A stretch of 12,834 nt of DNA from CAZBLK01 sp964492715 (GTDB lineage Bacteria > Bacillota > Clostridia > Lachnospirales > WRBF01): positions 1-12,834 of the forward strand of contig CAZBLK010000038.1 of NCBI GenBank assembly GCA_964492715.1, given 5' to 3'. Both the position numbers and the translations under genes were made by a program. Positions within the stretch are counted from its first letter, which is position 1. Each line of letters begins with the position of its first letter. The notes under the pieces were generated by a model. The model ran no database searches, had not been told where the DNA came from, and was given only the letters and a program-made list of their open reading frames with translations. Shown here in pieces: positions 1 through 7,525 of this stretch.

Positions 1-20
1 CTCCATCTTTTTATATGGAG
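1..20 (-). terminator. possible hairpin downstream of murQ
   Basis: CTCCAT (1-6) and ATGGAG (15-20) form a 6-bp inverted repeat around an 8-base loop, about 35 bases past the murQ stop codon on the minus strand. A terminator would need a T-run on the minus strand beyond the window edge, which cannot be seen. The hairpin is short and may be chance. No gene is visible in bases 1-55. Confidence 0.2.
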
Positions 21-55
21 ATTATTGCCATTTACACGGATAGATATTCAGCCTC

Positions 56-961
56 TTATTTTTTCTCACGTATTAAAACATCAGAAATTTTGTCGTTGTT
101 TGCCGCAAGTTTCTCAACTGCTGTAGCATAATCTATGTTCAGCAAAATCATTAAAATGGCGTGCTTGGCAGAAGAATTGGAAAGCTCTAAATACTTTGAA
201 GCCGTGTCACGGTCAACGCCAGTTGCATCGCAAACAATTTTCTTTGCTCTTTCAACAAGCTTGTCGTTTGAACATTTTACATCAACCATAAGGTTTCCAT
301 ACACTTTTCCAAGCTTTATCATAGCGCATGTAGAAAGCATGTTAAGAACTAGCTTTTGGGCTGTGCCGCTTTTCATTCTTGTTGAACCAGTAATAACCTC
401 AGCACCTGTGTCAACAATTATACATATGTCAACAATATCTTTGAAAACTGTGTTAACGTTGCTTGTTAGGCCAATTGTGCTTGCACCAAGCGTACGTGCG
501 TAGTCAAAACCACCAAGTACATAAGGTGTACGTCCACTAGCGGCAATTCCAACAAGCACATCTTTTTCTGAAAAGTTAATTGCTTTTAGGTCTTCAATTC
601 CAAGCTCGAAAACATCTTCTGCACCTTCGGCAGAAACAACAAAAGCTTTTTCACCACCAGCCAAAACGGGAATTACCAAGTTATCTGGCACGCCGTATGT
701 TGGGGGGCATTCTACCGCATCTAAAACGCCAAGCCTGCCAGAAGTGCCAGCACCTAAATAAACAAGTCTGCCGCCATTTTTAAGCTTTTCATAAATTACA
801 TCAACAGCAGAAGCTATTTGAGGAAGCACCTTTTCAATTGCCAGCGGAACAGTTTTGTCCTCGTTGTTAATTATTTTAACCATTTCAAGTGTAGAAGCTG
901 TATCAATGTTAAAAGAGTTTTCGTTTCTTAACTCTGTTGAAATTGAGGTCAATTTTATCAT
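56..961 (-). CDS. murQ: N-acetylmuramic acid 6-phosphate etherase
   Basis: MurQ cleaves the D-lactyl ether of MurNAc-6-phosphate in the cytoplasm to give GlcNAc-6-phosphate and D-lactate, joining cell-wall sugar salvage to amino-sugar catabolism. The 301-residue length matches the family (about 300). Residues 70-90 carry the family signature GAGTSGRLGVLDAVECPPTYG in an SIS domain. Glu84 and Glu115 (in AEGAED) align with the two catalytic glutamates known from E. coli MurQ (83 and 114). A second conserved block, GSTRMKSGTAQK, lies at 192-203. The ATG is preceded by a weak GGTGAT site. It is the last gene of the minus-strand operon, 13 bases after anmK. Nothing suggests damage. Confidence in function is high. 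Confidence 0.96.
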   Translation of the reverse strand: MIKLTSISTELRNENSFNIDTASTLEMVKIINNEDKTVPLAIEKVLPQIASAVDVIYEKLKNGGRLVYLGAGTSGRLGVLDAVECPPTYGVPDNLVIPVLAGGEKAFVVSAEGAEDVFELGIEDLKAINFSEKDVLVGIAASGRTPYVLGGFDYARTLGASTIGLTSNVNTVFKDIVDICIIVDTGAEVITGSTRMKSGTAQKLVLNMLSTCAMIKLGKVYGNLMVDVKCSNDKLVERAKKIVCDATGVDRDTASKYLELSNSSAKHAILMILLNIDYATAVEKLAANNDKISDVLIREKK

Positions 962-974
962 TTCATCACCATTT

Positions 975-2159
975 TTATAAATTTATTTTACCTAAAATCT
1001 TTTTACGCAAAGCCCCTGTAGCAGAGGGAATATTGTTTGCATTTAGGTTAATTGTTTCGTTTGCAAGCAAAGCAAAAGCTACGGCTTCTTTTGCGTCACT
1101 GTTGTAGCCTACTTGCTCGCCTGTTAAAACCATTGTGTATGGCAGAAGTTCATCTATTCTTTTAACAAGAGTTTTATTGTAGCTTCCACCACCTCCAATA
1201 ATTAATTTATCAGGCTTGCAAGGGGAGAAGGTGTTTATTGACTGTGCAATTGTTCTTGCAGTAAACTCTGTAGCTGTACTTACTATGTCATAACAATCCA
1301 TTTTGGCGGCTGAACATATGGAAAGAAAATGTTCTGTGTATCGTTTGCCAAAATATTCTCGTCCAGTAGTTTTGGGTGGAGGCTCCTTAAAATAAACATC
1401 TTCAAGCAATGCGTTAACAATTTCATTATTATAACGTCCTTTTGCTGCCATTTCACCGCTGTTATCAAATGTTAAAGTTCCATTTGTTAAAATGCTTACT
1501 GCTTTATCTATTACCATGTTGCCAGGGCCTGTGTCAAACGCAACAATGTCGCTTTCGGTACAACCTGCTGGTAAAATTGTTACGTTTCCAACACCACCAA
1601 TGTTTTGCAGTGCAACAGATTCAGTGTTACTGCGAAAAAGCAAATATTCAGTATAGGGTACTAAAGGAGCGCCAAGCCCCCCAGCCGCTAAATCTGCAAC
1701 ACGAAAGTCGGAAACTGTAAGTACGCCAGTTCTGTCAGCAATTACAGCACCTTCGCCAATTTGCAATGAAGAACGAATGGTATACCCACAGTCTGTTGAT
1801 GCTTCTGGAATATGGTAAATGGTTTGACCATGCGAGCCTATTAAGTCAACTTCATTTATGGAAACGCCAGCTTTTTTTGCAATTTTAATAGCACAGTCAG
1901 CAAAAACCTCACCAAGCAAAGCGTTCATATGGCAAATATCTTTTGAGGAAGATGTTTCGTGTTCAAACAGTTTGAAAACTCGTTCTCTAATTCCTATTGG
2001 AAAAGGATAGTTTTCAAACGCTATGATGGAAAGCTTTGTGTTTGTGTATGCGCCTTTTATATGACATAAAACGGCATCTATTCCGTCAACGGAAGTGCCA
2101 GACATTAAGCCAATTACAAGCCGTTCATTTTTGTTTATTACGTCTAACAACTTACTCAT
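975..2159 (-). CDS. anmK: 1,6-anhydro-N-acetylmuramic acid kinase
   Basis: AnmK hydrolyses the 1,6-anhydro ring of anhydro-MurNAc and phosphorylates the sugar with ATP, yielding MurNAc-6-P, the substrate of the adjacent MurQ. The 394 residues are slightly longer than E. coli AnmK (about 370). Visible family motifs in order: the phosphate-binding loop GLMSGTSVDGIDA (17-29), GSHGQT (108-113), SDFRVADLAAGGLGAPLVP (150-168) with Asp156 the likely catalytic base, NIGGVGN (186-192), FDTGPGN (208-214), TTGREYFG (264-271) and a C-terminal PSATGA block (378-383). The ATG overlaps the last 8 bases of nagZ (ATGAGTAA) and has no clear Shine-Dalgarno site, so translation is probably coupled to nagZ. Its substrate comes from lytic transglycosylases, so the host must meet anhydro-muropeptides. 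Confidence 0.95.
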   Translation of the reverse strand: MSKLLDVINKNERLVIGLMSGTSVDGIDAVLCHIKGAYTNTKLSIIAFENYPFPIGIRERVFKLFEHETSSSKDICHMNALLGEVFADCAIKIAKKAGVSINEVDLIGSHGQTIYHIPEASTDCGYTIRSSLQIGEGAVIADRTGVLTVSDFRVADLAAGGLGAPLVPYTEYLLFRSNTESVALQNIGGVGNVTILPAGCTESDIVAFDTGPGNMVIDKAVSILTNGTLTFDNSGEMAAKGRYNNEIVNALLEDVYFKEPPPKTTGREYFGKRYTEHFLSICSAAKMDCYDIVSTATEFTARTIAQSINTFSPCKPDKLIIGGGGSYNKTLVKRIDELLPYTMVLTGEQVGYNSDAKEAVAFALLANETINLNANNIPSATGALRKKILGKINL

Positions 2160-3735
2160 CTAAAGTAACTGGACACCTGCCTACGGGTTTAAATTTGCCA
2201 AGCAAAACTTCGGCAACACTTTCGTTTGAGTTGTTTGTGTATTCATACGCAAGTAAAATTGTGCCGACTTCCTTTAGTTCGTTAGCATCATACGGTATGC
2301 GTAGCGGAATAACAATTATGTTTTTGTTACGTTCATATAAACTTTTCACAAGTGTAATTTGCCCTTTATTAAGTATCCCATTGTATGTCCCAACAACTAT
2401 ATTGTCGTATGAAGCAACTATAGAAGAAAGTTCTGCAATGTGTGCTTCATCTGGGTTTATATCAATTTCTCTGTAGTCACAGCTTAATGTTTCCCCAAGA
2501 TACTCCGCCATACTCTTTAAATGAATAATGCTATTGTCTGCCAAATTTGCTCGTATTGGGGGTGGGGATATTACAAGAGTTTTTTCACTGTCAACATCAA
2601 TTGGCAACAAGTTATCATTATCACGGAGCAGTGTAATGCTCTTTAGGCTAATTTCTTTTGAAAGAGAAATATGTTCGCTGTAGCTCTCTACTAAATTTGC
2701 TGGAGCATAAGGCTGCATATTAGGAATATACTTTTTCTTCAACTCAATTATTCTGCTAACAGCATCATCAATTCGGCTCATTGGAATTTCACCGTCTTTT
2801 ACGGCTTGTAAAACAGCATTAAAGCTTGAAGCCTGTGCAGGGTTATTGTTGCATAGGCAAATGATGTCTGCGCCAGCGTTTATAGCCATAATTGTACCAA
2901 GCTCTATGCCATAATGGTCTGCAATTGCCTTCATATCCATTGCATCAGTCATTATAAGCCCAGTAAACCCAAGCTTTTCACGCAAAAGCTCAGTTAAAAT
3001 TTTGTACGAAAGTGTAGCAGGAAGACCGCTTTCATCAAGTGAAGGGAAAACTATGTGTGAAGACATTACACAGTCAACTCCAGCAGCAATTGCCGCTTTA
3101 AATGGAAGCAGTTCAACTTCTGAAAGCCTCTTTTCATCGTGTGAAACTACAGGAAGCCCCAAATGGCTGTCTACTGCTGTGTCACCATGCCCCGGAAAAT
3201 GCTTGGTTGTTGCAACAACGCCGTTTTCTTGCGACCCCATAATGTAGTCACAGCCCATTTTGGCTACGACACTTGAATCGTTAGAATATGAGCGCACGCC
3301 AATTACAGGGTTAAGCGGATTGTTGTTTACGTCCATATTAGGCGCAAGGTTAAAGTTTATTCCAAGAGCCAAAAGTTCTTTTGCTACCATTTTACCTTCA
3401 AGATAGGCGGCATTTTCAACACCGCTTGCTGTAATAGCCATGTTTGATGGAAAAAGAGTAGCGCCAGAGTAAAGCCTTGTTACCATTCCGCCTTCTTGGT
3501 CGATTGTTAAAAAAGCTGGCATACCACAGTTTTCCATTGATATATCGTGCAAATGCTTGCTTAAATTAGCGACCGACTTATAGTCTTTTAAGTTTCTTGC
3601 AAAGTATATAAAATTGCTGAAATAGTGTTTTTTGAAACGTTCAATTTCTTCGTTTGTTAAAACATCGCCATCAAAAGACACGGCTAAAATTTGCCCTATT
3701 TTTTGTTCTAGGCTTAAATTGTTTAAATCAAACAT
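2152..3735 (-). CDS. nagZ: beta-N-acetylglucosaminidase, GH3 (NagZ), no signal peptide
   Basis: NagZ removes non-reducing GlcNAc from GlcNAc-MurNAc or GlcNAc-anhydroMurNAc. I start it at the ATG at 3735, giving 527 residues, because AGGAGG lies 10 bases upstream. The longer reading frame, open to 3804, has no such site and overlaps murR more. The GH3 TIM barrel spans about 8-340. KHFPGHGDTAVDSH (178-191) carries the Asp189-His191 dyad typical of NagZ, and Asp264 in MTDAMDM is the expected nucleophile. A second alpha/beta domain (about 365-527) resembles the two-domain Gram-positive NagZ; Gram-negative enzymes have only the barrel. The N-terminus is polar, with no signal peptide or lipobox, whereas Bacillus subtilis NagZ is secreted, so this copy should act in the cytoplasm on imported saccharides. 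Another GH3 specificity cannot be fully excluded, but the neighbours support NagZ. Confidence 0.92.
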   Translation of the reverse strand: MFDLNNLSLEQKIGQILAVSFDGDVLTNEEIERFKKHYFSNFIYFARNLKDYKSVANLSKHLHDISMENCGMPAFLTIDQEGGMVTRLYSGATLFPSNMAITASGVENAAYLEGKMVAKELLALGINFNLAPNMDVNNNPLNPVIGVRSYSNDSSVVAKMGCDYIMGSQENGVVATTKHFPGHGDTAVDSHLGLPVVSHDEKRLSEVELLPFKAAIAAGVDCVMSSHIVFPSLDESGLPATLSYKILTELLREKLGFTGLIMTDAMDMKAIADHYGIELGTIMAINAGADIICLCNNNPAQASSFNAVLQAVKDGEIPMSRIDDAVSRIIELKKKYIPNMQPYAPANLVESYSEHISLSKEISLKSITLLRDNDNLLPIDVDSEKTLVISPPPIRANLADNSIIHLKSMAEYLGETLSCDYREIDINPDEAHIAELSSIVASYDNIVVGTYNGILNKGQITLVKSLYERNKNIIVIPLRIPYDANELKEVGTILLAYEYTNNSNESVAEVLLGKFKPVGRCPVTLDE

Positions 3736-3739
3736 ATTG

Positions 3740-4603
3740 CTAGTTCCTCCTGTGCTTCTTACTGTTGCGATAGCTTTCTTCCAGCTTGTTTTCAATTTTT
3801 TCATAATTTATTCCTGCAATTGCAGCAAACAAAAAGTCAACCACCAAAAGCTGTGCTATGCGTGACGACATTGCGCCGCTTCGTTTTTCAAGCTCCATTG
3901 CACTCGTATAAATAACATAGTCGCTGTTTTCGCTTAAAGGGTTGTTGCCATATTTTGTTATAGCAATTGTTGCTGCACGGTGTTCCTTGCAAATGTCCAG
4001 AAGTTCTAAAAGCTCTGTAGTTCTGCCCGAGTGTGAAACAAAAATTCCTACATCACGCTTTGTTGTGTTTGTAGCAAGAGTAATGTCAATGTGATAATCT
4101 TTAAAAAGCATTGCGCTTATACCAATTCTTAAAAGCTTGTAGCACAAGTCTTCTGCAACAACACCAGAAGCACCAAAGCCAAAAATTCTAACGGTTTTTG
4201 CTTGTGAAATGCAGTTTGCTACGCTTTCAATTGTAGCGACGTCAAGCAACGTGTATGTATCTTGTATTGCTCGAATACTGTTGTCAACAATTTCCGAATA
4301 TTTTTTTTCATTGTCATATTGCTTTATGTCGCTAAAGTCGGTTTCATGCTCTGTTCTACTTTCTGCTATAGAGCTTCCCAAGTCGTTAAGCAGCTCTCTT
4401 TTAAACTCTCTAAATCCGCTGAAGTCAAAACGTTTGCTAAAGCGCACCCAAGAAGCCTTGCTCACATTTGAACGCTCTGCAAGTTCCTCTATTGGAAGGC
4501 TTACAACTTTGTTTATGTTTTCTAAAATAAAGCTGGCTACTTTTTGTTCTGCTGGGTTAAGCTCTGGCATTGTGTCACGGATTTTAACTTCAAGGCTAGT
4601 CAT
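3740..4603 (-). CDS. murR: RpiR-family transcriptional regulator (MurR)
   Basis: RpiR-family regulator of 287 residues, the usual family length. The N-terminal winged-helix domain (about 1-77) contains EELAERSNVSKASWVRFSKR (39-58), the recognition-helix region. A C-terminal SIS domain (about 125-262) carries FGFGASG (141-147) and VSHSGRTTE (189-197), which in this family bind a sugar phosphate. In characterised systems MurR represses murQ operons and is relieved by MurNAc-6-P; that effector is inferred here from context. The ATG has AAGGAG 8 bases upstream, with the SD overlapping the murK stop. It sits inside the operon it probably controls, between kinase and NagZ genes, implying autoregulation. 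The likely target is the set of TTTCA/TGAAA repeats at 9165-9201. Confidence 0.9.
   Translation of the reverse strand: MTSLEVKIRDTMPELNPAEQKVASFILENINKVVSLPIEELAERSNVSKASWVRFSKRFDFSGFREFKRELLNDLGSSIAESRTEHETDFSDIKQYDNEKKYSEIVDNSIRAIQDTYTLLDVATIESVANCISQAKTVRIFGFGASGVVAEDLCYKLLRIGISAMLFKDYHIDITLATNTTKRDVGIFVSHSGRTTELLELLDICKEHRAATIAITKYGNNPLSENSDYVIYTSAMELEKRSGAMSSRIAQLLVVDFLFAAIAGINYEKIENKLEESYRNSKKHRRN
3746..3751 (-). promoter_or_regulatory. Shine-Dalgarno site fixing the nagZ start
   Basis: AGGAGG on the minus strand lies 10 bases before the nagZ ATG and is made from the two Arg codons just before the end of murR. The murR TAG (3742-3740) lies between the site and the ATG, a layout typical of translational coupling. 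It is the main reason for choosing the shorter NagZ. Confidence 0.85.
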
Positions 4604-4616
4604 AGCGTTTATCTCC

Positions 4617-5555
4617 TTAACGTACTTTATTGTTGTTTGCTGCCACCAAGTTTTTTGCTATTAAAACAGCACCATGCACGGCATCGTTTTCCAAGTTGTT
4701 GACAAGTGCATTTGGGTAAGCTTCTTTAACTTGCTTTTTGAACATTTCATTTACAAAATGGTTTTTCAGAAGAATACTTCCAGAAAGAACAATTTTCATT
4801 TCGTTTTCATCAAGCCCAAGCTTTTGTACGATACCTCTGCACATCTTAAAAAGTAAATATGCGGCATCTTTTAAAATTGAAAGCGCAACTTTGTCGCTTT
4901 GTTCAGCGGCTTCCTTTACGCAAATAGCAAGTGAAGCTATAACATTTTTGTTTATGTTGTCGTTGTAGATGTGGCCTATTAAGTCAGACTGGCTGTTGCA
5001 ACCTGTTTTATTTAAAATAAGTTCAGTAAGCAAAGTTTTTTCTGCAAGCCCGTCATAGTTTTGCATAACAGCATTTAATGCCCTAACACTAATGTAGTAA
5101 CCGCTGCCTTCGTCGCCTATAATGTGCCCATAACCGCCGACTCTTGCGGTTTCGCCAGAAGATTTTCTTGCATAAGCAATAGAGCCTGTTCCGCTTAACA
5201 CTAAAGCGGCATCTACACCGTTTGCATTTGCAATTAGCGGAAGCTCCATGTCTCCAACAATAGAAACGTTGTTTGTTTTAGCAATTTTACAAATTACATC
5301 TTTTAAAAAAGGCGCAGCCTCACTGTTAGAAATGCCTGCTGTTCCTAGGCAAATGCCTAACGGTTCAAGCTTAGCTCCTGCCTTTTTACATGCGGCTTCC
5401 CAAAGTTCATCTAAGTTGTAAAACACTTGTTCAATACTGTTTGAGCAAACATTTGTTGAGTTTCCTAAAACATCAAACACCGTTGTTCCGTCCAGTTGTG
5501 CAACCCTTAAATGTGCTTTTGTTCCGCCGCCATCTATTCCTACTATACAATTCAT
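4617..5555 (-). CDS. murK: BadF/NAGK-family kinase, probable MurNAc/GlcNAc kinase
   Basis: ATP-dependent sugar kinase of the BadF/BadG/BcrA/BcrD (N-acetylglucosamine kinase) family, 312 residues. The ASKHA-fold motifs are clear: phosphate-1 loop GIDGGGTKAHL (6-16), phosphate-2 SGTGSIAYA (121-129), GDEGSGYYI (147-155) and the adenosine motif LSGS (257-260). Asp102 in VGDMELPL is the likely catalytic base by comparison with human NAGK. The family includes Clostridium acetobutylicum MurK, which phosphorylates both MurNAc and GlcNAc at O6. Placement between an ABC importer and murR-nagZ-anmK-murQ fits that role, because sugars imported by an ABC system arrive unphosphorylated. Preference for MurNAc over GlcNAc is inference. 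The SD (AAGGGG) lies in the last codons of the upstream permease, whose stop is 4 bases before this ATG. Confidence 0.88.
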   Translation of the reverse strand: MNCIVGIDGGGTKAHLRVAQLDGTTVFDVLGNSTNVCSNSIEQVFYNLDELWEAACKKAGAKLEPLGICLGTAGISNSEAAPFLKDVICKIAKTNNVSIVGDMELPLIANANGVDAALVLSGTGSIAYARKSSGETARVGGYGHIIGDEGSGYYISVRALNAVMQNYDGLAEKTLLTELILNKTGCNSQSDLIGHIYNDNINKNVIASLAICVKEAAEQSDKVALSILKDAAYLLFKMCRGIVQKLGLDENEMKIVLSGSILLKNHFVNEMFKKQVKEAYPNALVNNLENDAVHGAVLIAKNLVAANNNKVR

Positions 5556-5559
5556 TTTA

Positions 5560-6420
5560 TTACCCCTTAACAGAGCCTACAGTAAGCCCTTTAACAAAGA
5601 ACCTTTGCAAAAATGGATACAATGCAATAATAGGCAAAGTTGTTGTTATAATTACAGCAGACTTAATTGTAATTCCTAAAGTCATTTTTTCAGCCGCACC
5701 AGCACCATCAATTGAAGAAGCACCTTGTACTATGTTTCTAAGGAAAAGCATAACAGGGTAAAGGTCTGTGTTCAGATAAATTAAACCATAGAACCAGTCA
5801 TTCCAGAAGAAAACAGCGGTGTAAAGACCAACAGTTGCAAGAGCAGGCATAGAAATTGGCAAAACAATTTTTAATAAAACGCCAAAGTGCGAAAGCCCGT
5901 CAATAATTGCAGCTTCTTCAATTTCTTCTGGCAAGCCTTTAAAGAAGTTTATTAAAATTATAAGGTTAAACTGGTTAATTGCAAACGGAATGAGCATTGC
6001 CCAAACAGTACCTGTAAGCCTTAATGATGAAACAAGCAAAAAGTTTGGAATTAAACCACCCGAAAAAAACATTGAAAAAACTACAAACTTCATAATTATG
6101 CCTCTGCCTTTCAAATGAATCTTTGAAAGAGGGTAGGCAAAAAGCGTTGTCATAACAAGAGCAATTGCTGTTCCTGCAATAGTGTAAAAAATGGTGTTTC
6201 TATACGCCGAGAAAAAGCGTGGGTATGCAAAAATTTGCTTATAGCTTTCAAAGTTTAGCCCAACAGGGAAAAAAGTTACTTTGTTGTTGATTACAGCACT
6301 TGGGCTTGAGAGTGAAAGTGCAAGCATGTAAATGAAGGGGAACAAGCAAGCAACTATTACTAAGCACATAAATGTGTAAAGAAAAATGTCGAAAAGTATT
6401 TTTCCAATAGGTTTTTTCAT
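5560..6420 (-). CDS. ABC sugar importer permease, LplC/YtcP type
   Basis: Integral membrane subunit of a CUT1-type carbohydrate ABC importer, 286 residues. About six hydrophobic segments are visible, near 13-35, 76-98, 108-130, 140-160, 188-208 and 252-275. The cytoplasmic EAA loop, which docks the ATPase, is at 165-190 (EEIEEAAIIDG, then a Pro-rich end). The protein ends in the KGLTVGSVKG motif typical of LplC-like permeases. AAAGGAGG lies 7 bases before the ATG. It follows the LplB-like gene by 13 bases and pairs with it as a heterodimer. No ATPase gene is in the window, so a shared MsmX-type ATPase probably energises it, as known for Bacillus importers of this class. Substrate is inferred from the operon: MurNAc- or GlcNAc-containing saccharides. 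Confidence 0.93.
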   Translation of the reverse strand: MKKPIGKILFDIFLYTFMCLVIVACLFPFIYMLALSLSSPSAVINNKVTFFPVGLNFESYKQIFAYPRFFSAYRNTIFYTIAGTAIALVMTTLFAYPLSKIHLKGRGIIMKFVVFSMFFSGGLIPNFLLVSSLRLTGTVWAMLIPFAINQFNLIILINFFKGLPEEIEEAAIIDGLSHFGVLLKIVLPISMPALATVGLYTAVFFWNDWFYGLIYLNTDLYPVMLFLRNIVQGASSIDGAGAAEKMTLGITIKSAVIITTTLPIIALYPFLQRFFVKGLTVGSVKG

Positions 6421-6433
6421 GCCTATACCTCCT

Positions 6434-7345
6434 TTAATATATTCCGTCGCCTGTTAATTTTTTGCTTATAAAGTTAGAGCTTGAAACAAGGATTACACCG
6501 ATTATTCCACCAAAAAGCCCTACAGCAGTAGCGTAAGAATAGTTTTGTTGGAACAAGCCAACCCTGTAAACGTAAGTGTCTATAATGTCACTAAGCGTAG
6601 AGTTTGACGGAGTATACAAAAGCAATATCTTTTCAAAGCCAAGGCTTAAAAGACGCCCCATACTAAGAATGAACATAACCATAATTGTAGATAAAATTGA
6701 TGGAATTGTTATGTAAACTATTTGTTGGAAGCGGTTTGCTCCGTCTATCATTGCTGCTTCAAACATTTCTTGGTTAATGCCTGTTATAGCAGCAAGGTAA
6801 ATTATTGCTGTCCAGCCTGTAAACTGCCAAGTATCAGTGAAAACATAAATTTGCCTAAAGTATTCAGGCTCGTTCATAAAGTACGTCGGTGGAATGTTAA
6901 ACCATTCCATAAGAAGCCTGTTTACAACCCCAGATGAGGGAGAAAGCAGTTCTGAAAGTATTGAAACAACAACTACAGTTGAAACAAAACGAGGCATATA
7001 TGAAACAGTTTGTGTAAACTTTTTAAACTTTGTGCTTCCAATTTCGTTTAATAATATAGCAAAAATAATTGGAATTGGGAAGTTTAATATAAGGTTTAAA
7101 ATTGAAAGAGTAAGTGTGTTTTTAAATGCACGCCAAAACGCAGGGTCACTTAAAAAAAGCTTAAAATAGTTTAGCCCAAGCGGTCCTGCCCAGTCTACGC
7201 CAAGTGGTGAAAGCCCAGGGCGAAAACGCCTAAAAGCTAAAATGTTTCCAAACATAGGTATATATTTGAAAACTATAAAATAAATAATTGGAACAAGCAT
7301 CATTGCATAGAACTGCCAATACCTTTTAAAATAAGAGCTTTTCAA
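6434..7345 (-). CDS. ABC sugar importer permease, LplB/YtePtype
   Basis: First permease of the importer, 303 residues, LplB/YteP-like. The N-terminus (about 10-32) is a membrane segment followed by the FRRFRPG motif (38-44) common in this subfamily. Further hydrophobic segments lie near 78-100, 118-135, 172-190, 208-230 and 272-292. The EAA loop is at about 192-215 (EMFEAAMIDGANRF). The start is TTG at 7345, supported by AAAGGAGG 8 bases upstream; there is no suitable ATG. It is separated from the upstream binding-protein gene by 180 bases holding a long hairpin and a possible promoter, so it may be expressed at a lower or independent level. Substrate is inferred from neighbouring cell-wall sugar genes. 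Confidence 0.93.
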   Translation of the reverse strand: MKSSYFKRYWQFYAMMLVPIIYFIVFKYIPMFGNILAFRRFRPGLSPLGVDWAGPLGLNYFKLFLSDPAFWRAFKNTLTLSILNLILNFPIPIIFAILLNEIGSTKFKKFTQTVSYMPRFVSTVVVVSILSELLSPSSGVVNRLLMEWFNIPPTYFMNEPEYFRQIYVFTDTWQFTGWTAIIYLAAITGINQEMFEAAMIDGANRFQQIVYITIPSILSTIMVMFILSMGRLLSLGFEKILLLYTPSNSTLSDIIDTYVYRVGLFQQNYSYATAVGLFGGIIGVILVSSSNFISKKLTGDGIY

Positions 7346-7416
7346 TACAATAACCTCCTTTTACGGATATTTGTGGCACTACATATATAGTTGTATAACT
7401 ATAGTTTTTATTAAAT

Positions 7417-7472
7417 AGCGGTTTGCCTTAGTTACTAATTATACCAACTAGTAATTTATAAAGCAAACCGCT
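7417..7472. repeat. long inverted repeat between binding-protein and permease genes
   Basis: AGCGGTTTGC (7417-7426) is the exact reverse complement of 7463-7472. Inside it TTA/TAA and TTACTA/TAGTAA also pair, leaving an 11-base loop and making an interrupted stem of about 19 bp. No T-run follows on either strand, so it is not a standard terminator. Hairpins in this position often protect the upstream binding-protein mRNA so that it exceeds permease mRNA; that role is inference. Its arm also contains AAACCGCT, which fits only the core of a catabolite-response element. Confidence 0.7.
7438..7466 (-). promoter_or_regulatory. possible internal promoter for the permease-to-murQ segment
   Basis: Reading the minus strand, TTGCTT (7466-7461) and a perfect TATAAT (7443-7438) are 17 bases apart. 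The predicted start is near 7431, giving a leader of about 85 bases before the TTG of the first permease. Both boxes lie inside the 7417-7472 inverted repeat, so hairpin and promoter readings compete, or the repeat could be an operator. In AT-rich DNA such boxes can arise by chance. Confidence 0.4.
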
Positions 7473-7525
7473 TCATGGGGTTAGGTAATATTACTTATAG
7501 CTTCGTAACTTTGACATTTAGAAGC

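Noticed and set aside
2036..2476. Plus-strand 146-codon frame opposite anmK and nagZ.
   Set aside because: Antisense shadow across the overlap of two confirmed genes.
3736..3804. Longer NagZ starting at 3804 (550 residues).
   Set aside because: There is no ribosome site for that start and it overlaps murR by 65 bases; AGGAGG at 3746-3751 points to the ATG at 3735, where family similarity also begins.
4209..4664. Plus-strand 151-codon frame opposite murR and murK.
   Set aside because: It is the antisense shadow of two well-supported genes, with a composition unlike a soluble protein and no ribosome site.
7386..7403. TATAGTT/AACTATA hairpin before the permease genes as a terminator.
   Set aside because: A 7-bp A/T-only stem is too weak, and its short T-rich side faces the plus strand where no gene needs ending.
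7463..7476. Catabolite-response (cre) site in the hairpin arm.
   Set aside because: Only the eight-base core AAACCGCT fits; the outer consensus bases do not.
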